From positions 209,698 through 273,697 of the forward strand of contig NZ_WHOB01000012.1 in NCBI RefSeq assembly GCF_013141775.1: 64,000 nt of DNA, read 5' to 3'. The translations under genes were made by a program, and so were the position numbers. This document shows, in pieces, positions 61,355 to 64,000 of the stretch. This DNA is from Paenibacillus phytohabitans (lineage in GTDB: Bacteria > Bacillota > Bacilli > Paenibacillales > Paenibacillaceae). How positions within the stretch are numbered: position 1 is the stretch's first letter; each line of letters begins with the position of its first letter. The notes beneath the pieces are model-generated. The model did not search any database. It worked only from the letters and a program-made list of their open reading frames with translations, and was not told where the DNA came from.

Positions 61355-62164
61355 TCATTCAAACAACTGCTTATGCTTATTGAAAAACTGATAAAAGAAT
61401 TGGACATTGTCCAGCTCAAACCATTCTGCTGTCTGAAGCGGTTTTGCATCGAGATTGTATATTTTTGCCTGTAGTGTGCCTAGAACATAGGGTGAATGAG
61501 TAGCAATGATGAATTGGCTGTCCAAATAACGCGCCAGCTCATTGATTTGCTCGGCCATTTTTATCTGATTGGCTGGAGACAGTGATGTTTCCGGCTCGTC
61601 CAGTAAGTACAATTGCCCGGGCAGCAGATGCTCCTCGAAAAATTGCATGGATGTTTCGCCATTCGAGTATTTCTCTTGTGAGAACTGAATGTCGTCCAGC
61701 TTCTTCTTAAACGCATAGGTTGCTTCATATTCTGCTGCCTGTTCTTTGCTCATTCCTTTGTTCATCTGCTCATATAACAGTCCCTCACGCAGGACGGAGG
61801 CTTGTTGGATCTTCTTGACCTCATATAAAATATCCTCTGATTTCAGATACCGGCTTCCTTCTGGGAGCCGCCTGATTGCACGCTCTTGCTCATCCTGCCC
61901 GAGCTGATAGCTGCTTCTCTCCATAAACCGCTGAGCATAAATACTATGCCCATAGCTGGTCATTCTTTCGGCTCCCGGAATCTCCAGCTTGCCCGAAATT
62001 ACATTAAGTAACGTGGATTTGCCGCTGCCGTTATTGCCATAGAGCACCGTGATCCGGTCAAACAACAGCACCTCTCCGGCGATATGCTTAAAAACATGGT
62101 CAGGGTAGATGTTGGGATTGCGCTCGATTTCATCAGACAGCTTAAAGCTCCGCAAATAAATCAT
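61355..62164 (-). CDS. ABC/AAA-type ATPase (AAA_21-like, soluble)
   Basis: A 269-residue ATPase with Walker A YGNNGSGKST (42-51), an ABC-like signature YSNGETS (about 167), Walker B LYLLDEPETSLSP and switch His in IATHSP. The helical insert between Walker A and the signature is short. It has no membrane part. Such standalone proteins resemble YhaQ/RecF-like or overlapping-nuclease-associated ATPases, but no nuclease partner is here. Its ATG overlaps the stop of the beta-helix lipoprotein gene by four bases, so the two are made together. Function unknown. Confidence 0.88.
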   Translation of the reverse strand: MIYLRSFKLSDEIERNPNIYPDHVFKHIAGEVLLFDRITVLYGNNGSGKSTLLNVISGKLEIPGAERMTSYGHSIYAQRFMERSSYQLGQDEQERAIRRLPEGSRYLKSEDILYEVKKIQQASVLREGLLYEQMNKGMSKEQAAEYEATYAFKKKLDDIQFSQEKYSNGETSMQFFEEHLLPGQLYLLDEPETSLSPANQIKMAEQINELARYLDSQFIIATHSPYVLGTLQAKIYNLDAKPLQTAEWFELDNVQFFYQFFNKHKQLFE

Positions 62165-63711
62165 GGCTGTGCTCCTTCCTCTGTTGCTCCGCCATCGGCT
62201 CCCGGAGAACCCGGCTCCAGCCGGAAATCATCACGGGCGGCATCTTTGAACAGTGGCTCGGCAAATCGTGAGCCGGAATCGTTCCCTGTGCCGCGCTGGT
62301 AAGCGGTGAAGCCGGTGTAGGGTTTCTTTTTCCAGACCCAGTACGCCTCATCTGCTCCAGCCTCAGCGTAATAAAGATTACCATCCACCGTGTTATTCCG
62401 GTTGCTCGTGTATTCGTTGCTGATGAAGACGCTGGAATCTCCAGCTACAATAATATTCTTACTAATCGTATTGCCGCTTAAGTTCGCTTGCAGATACAAT
62501 TGTCCATTGCCGTCGCCCAAGAGGTCATTCTTGTACAGCGTATTGGATACAACCGTACTATCGCTGGTGCCACCGCGCGCTCCGTCATAACCGCCCATTG
62601 CAATGCCGGTCAGGCGATTGCGGTAGATCAGGTTGTCTTGTACCGTGATGCTGCTGGTTAGCCGTCCCTTATGCTCGGAAGCAAGCTCAATCCCAATGTC
62701 ATTGTCGTATACGCGATTCTCCGCGACAAGAATTGACCTGCCCCCGTCGATGTATATTCCGCCCGCTGCATTGCTGCCGTTCGGCACAGAAGCGCCGTAT
62801 GACGGATTAGTATTGGATGAAATCCCGTAGACTACATTACCTCGTACCGCTCCGTTCCTAGCCTGATCTACCGCCATGTCCCCGGCCGTGCCTTCAAAGC
62901 CGATCAGGTCAATCCCGATGTTGTCATTGTCATGAATGATATTGTTCGTAATCGCAAAAGCATCCACATTGCCATTCACAGCCAGCGCTTCACTGGAACC
63001 GAGGACCAAATCATACACTTCATTGCCGTCAATGGTCAGGCCAACCAGGGCTGCGTCTGTTTCAGTACCGTACACCGCTATCCCGTGGGCATCTCTGCCG
63101 GAAAGCTCGTCCCCCTCAGGAATGGCGGTATTGGCGATGGAATGAATGCGGTTATTCAGTAACGAGATGTCCTTCCCTGAGCCGTGAATATAGATGCCTG
63201 CAGGCACCTCACCTCTGGTTGACGTCTTATAATTGCGAATTTCCAGTTCCCTAATGGTTACATAGCCCGCCTGACCGATCTCGATAAGTCCCTCCAGCCC
63301 GTTAACCGGCAGACCTGCCCCGTCAAGGACTGCTGTCTCATTGGGATAACCGGCGAACACGATAGGTCCCGCCGCCGCTGAGCCTCCTCTTGAGATGCGC
63401 AGCTTCTGATGATACACGCCTCCGCGAATATAGACGTAACTCCCCGGACCGGCATGATCGGCAGCATACTGAAGCGTCTTCCAGGGCGAATCTATTGTTC
63501 CCGGGTTAGTGTTATCTCCAACTATAGATACGTAGTAGGTATTAGCGGCATCCTCCGGATCTGTATTTACAGTTGGCGAAGCTGGTGAGATGGGCGGAAT
63601 GGAAGAGATTGGGGAGGTTGTATCCGGCAGCGGTGGATTCTGGCTGCCGGAACATCCCCAGATCATAAGCAAACAAAGTAAAATGGCGGATCGCCGGAAG
63701 TTTCTGAGCAT
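62161..63711 (-). CDS. Right-handed beta-helix lipoprotein (pectate-lyase-like fold)
   Basis: A 516-residue lipoprotein. The longest frame begins at 63837, but the ATG at 63711 has GAGAGGA eight bases upstream and opens a lipoprotein signal peptide with lipobox LMIWGC (Cys20). After a Pro/Ser-rich linker, the fold begins with NTYYVSIVGDNTNPGTIDSP and continues as a long parallel beta-helix with repeated NNxI/NxVY rungs to DDFRLEPGSPGADGG. This pattern is typical of DUF1565/polysaccharide lyase-type proteins. It is likely surface-attached and binds or cleaves a glycan. The catalytic residues cannot be assigned by eye. Confidence 0.88.
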   Translation of the reverse strand: MLRNFRRSAILLCLLMIWGCSGSQNPPLPDTTSPISSIPPISPASPTVNTDPEDAANTYYVSIVGDNTNPGTIDSPWKTLQYAADHAGPGSYVYIRGGVYHQKLRISRGGSAAAGPIVFAGYPNETAVLDGAGLPVNGLEGLIEIGQAGYVTIRELEIRNYKTSTRGEVPAGIYIHGSGKDISLLNNRIHSIANTAIPEGDELSGRDAHGIAVYGTETDAALVGLTIDGNEVYDLVLGSSEALAVNGNVDAFAITNNIIHDNDNIGIDLIGFEGTAGDMAVDQARNGAVRGNVVYGISSNTNPSYGASVPNGSNAAGGIYIDGGRSILVAENRVYDNDIGIELASEHKGRLTSSITVQDNLIYRNRLTGIAMGGYDGARGGTSDSTVVSNTLYKNDLLGDGNGQLYLQANLSGNTISKNIIVAGDSSVFISNEYTSNRNNTVDGNLYYAEAGADEAYWVWKKKPYTGFTAYQRGTGNDSGSRFAEPLFKDAARDDFRLEPGSPGADGGATEEGAQP

Positions 63712-63837
63712 ATTCGCCGTCCTCTCAACTACACTTCTATATAATTGCGGTAATTCATTCCATTGATTATCATAATTGATAACCCTAATCAAGACAAACC
63801 AAGAGAGTCGTATTCTATAAAAAGGGCTATATAGCAA

Positions 63838-63862
63838 AAAAACAGACCCGGATAGGATCTGT
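63838..63862 (-). terminator. Possible intrinsic terminator for a gene beyond the right edge
   Basis: The stem ACAGAxCC/GGxTCTGT (63842-63862) has a T-run on its minus-strand downstream side (63835-63841). It may end a minus-strand gene that starts to the right of the window. The remaining stretch 63863-64000 shows no convincing gene. Confidence 0.5.
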
Positions 63863-64000
63863 GTGCGTATAATTCGAGAGACATCTGCATAGATCGCATG
63901 TAGAGGTAGACATAAATGTTGTACGTTTTACAACTTTGATTCGTAAACAGCAGGGTATTCGTAAGGATTGTTGTATGAAATACAAGAATAATCCGTCTAC

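Noticed and set aside
63827..64000. Minus-strand frame open from the right edge to a stop at 63827
   Set aside because: It reads through the terminator-like hairpin and its T-run, and the peptide is Cys/Thr-rich without resemblance to any family.
1..64000. CRISPR arrays, tRNA, rRNA, riboswitches, integrases
   Set aside because: No regularly spaced repeats, no cloverleaf or rRNA-like sequence, no recognisable aptamer core and no recombinase motifs were seen on reading.

Overview
The window looks like the chromosome of a Paenibacillus-type member of the Bacillota. The grounds are an iturin-type lipopeptide synthetase, two YesM/YesN-like two-component systems each tied to an LplABC-like sugar importer, large secreted multimodular carbohydrate-active enzymes, CcpA-type cre sites, lipoprotein signal peptides of Gram-positive style and a mid-range GC content. 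No rRNA, tRNA, CRISPR array, integrase or replication origin was seen.

Region 1 (1-17.7 kb, minus strand) is the upstream part of a hybrid PKS/NRPS operon that runs off the left edge. Its order is malonyl-CoA transacylase, fatty acyl-AMP ligase-ACP, then a 3,950-residue KS-ACP-aminotransferase-C-(A remnant)-PCP-C-A-PCP-E-C protein, then a second NRPS that begins with half a condensation domain and an adenylation domain. This is the logic of iturin/mycosubtilin: a fatty acid is activated, extended once with malonate, aminated at the beta carbon and joined to a peptide. The starter part is a separate protein, the first adenylation domain is reduced to a fragment, and the readable adenylation codes suggest Asn (followed by epimerisation) and then Tyr. 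A divergent TetR regulator and MFS exporter (17.8-19.8 kb) sit beside the operon, with a 22-bp-arm palindrome between them.

Region 2 (20-31.5 kb) is a polysaccharide locus. Histidine kinase, response regulator, solute-binding lipoprotein, SurA-like protein and a secreted beta-helix enzyme lie on the minus strand, and two permeases diverge on the plus strand.

Region 3 (31.6-32.9 kb) is a small AT-rich island with a TPR peptide-receptor gene lacking a DNA-binding domain. A 49-residue secreted Phr-like peptide gene overlaps its 3' end. This is a probable uncharacterised RRNPP-type signalling pair.

Region 4 (32.9-50.3 kb, minus strand) is a second polysaccharide locus: two permeases, binding protein, response regulator, histidine kinase, then secreted GH43, secreted GH115 and a cytoplasmic GH127-like enzyme. 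The expected substrate is a glucurono-/arabino-decorated plant polymer. A conserved candidate regulator site precedes both the transporter and the GH genes, and a related site precedes the permeases of region 2.

Region 5 (50.3-59.7 kb, minus strand) is a LacI-controlled operon with ribokinase, a ribose-type ABC importer, an AllA-like protein, an M20 amidohydrolase and a glutamine-amidotransferase-like protein. It probably serves import and breakdown of a nitrogen-containing riboside or related compound, but the substrate is unknown.

Region 6 (60.1-64 kb) holds a GT61-like glycosyltransferase and, convergent to it, a beta-helix lipoprotein whose gene overlaps that of an ABC/AAA-type ATPase by four bases.
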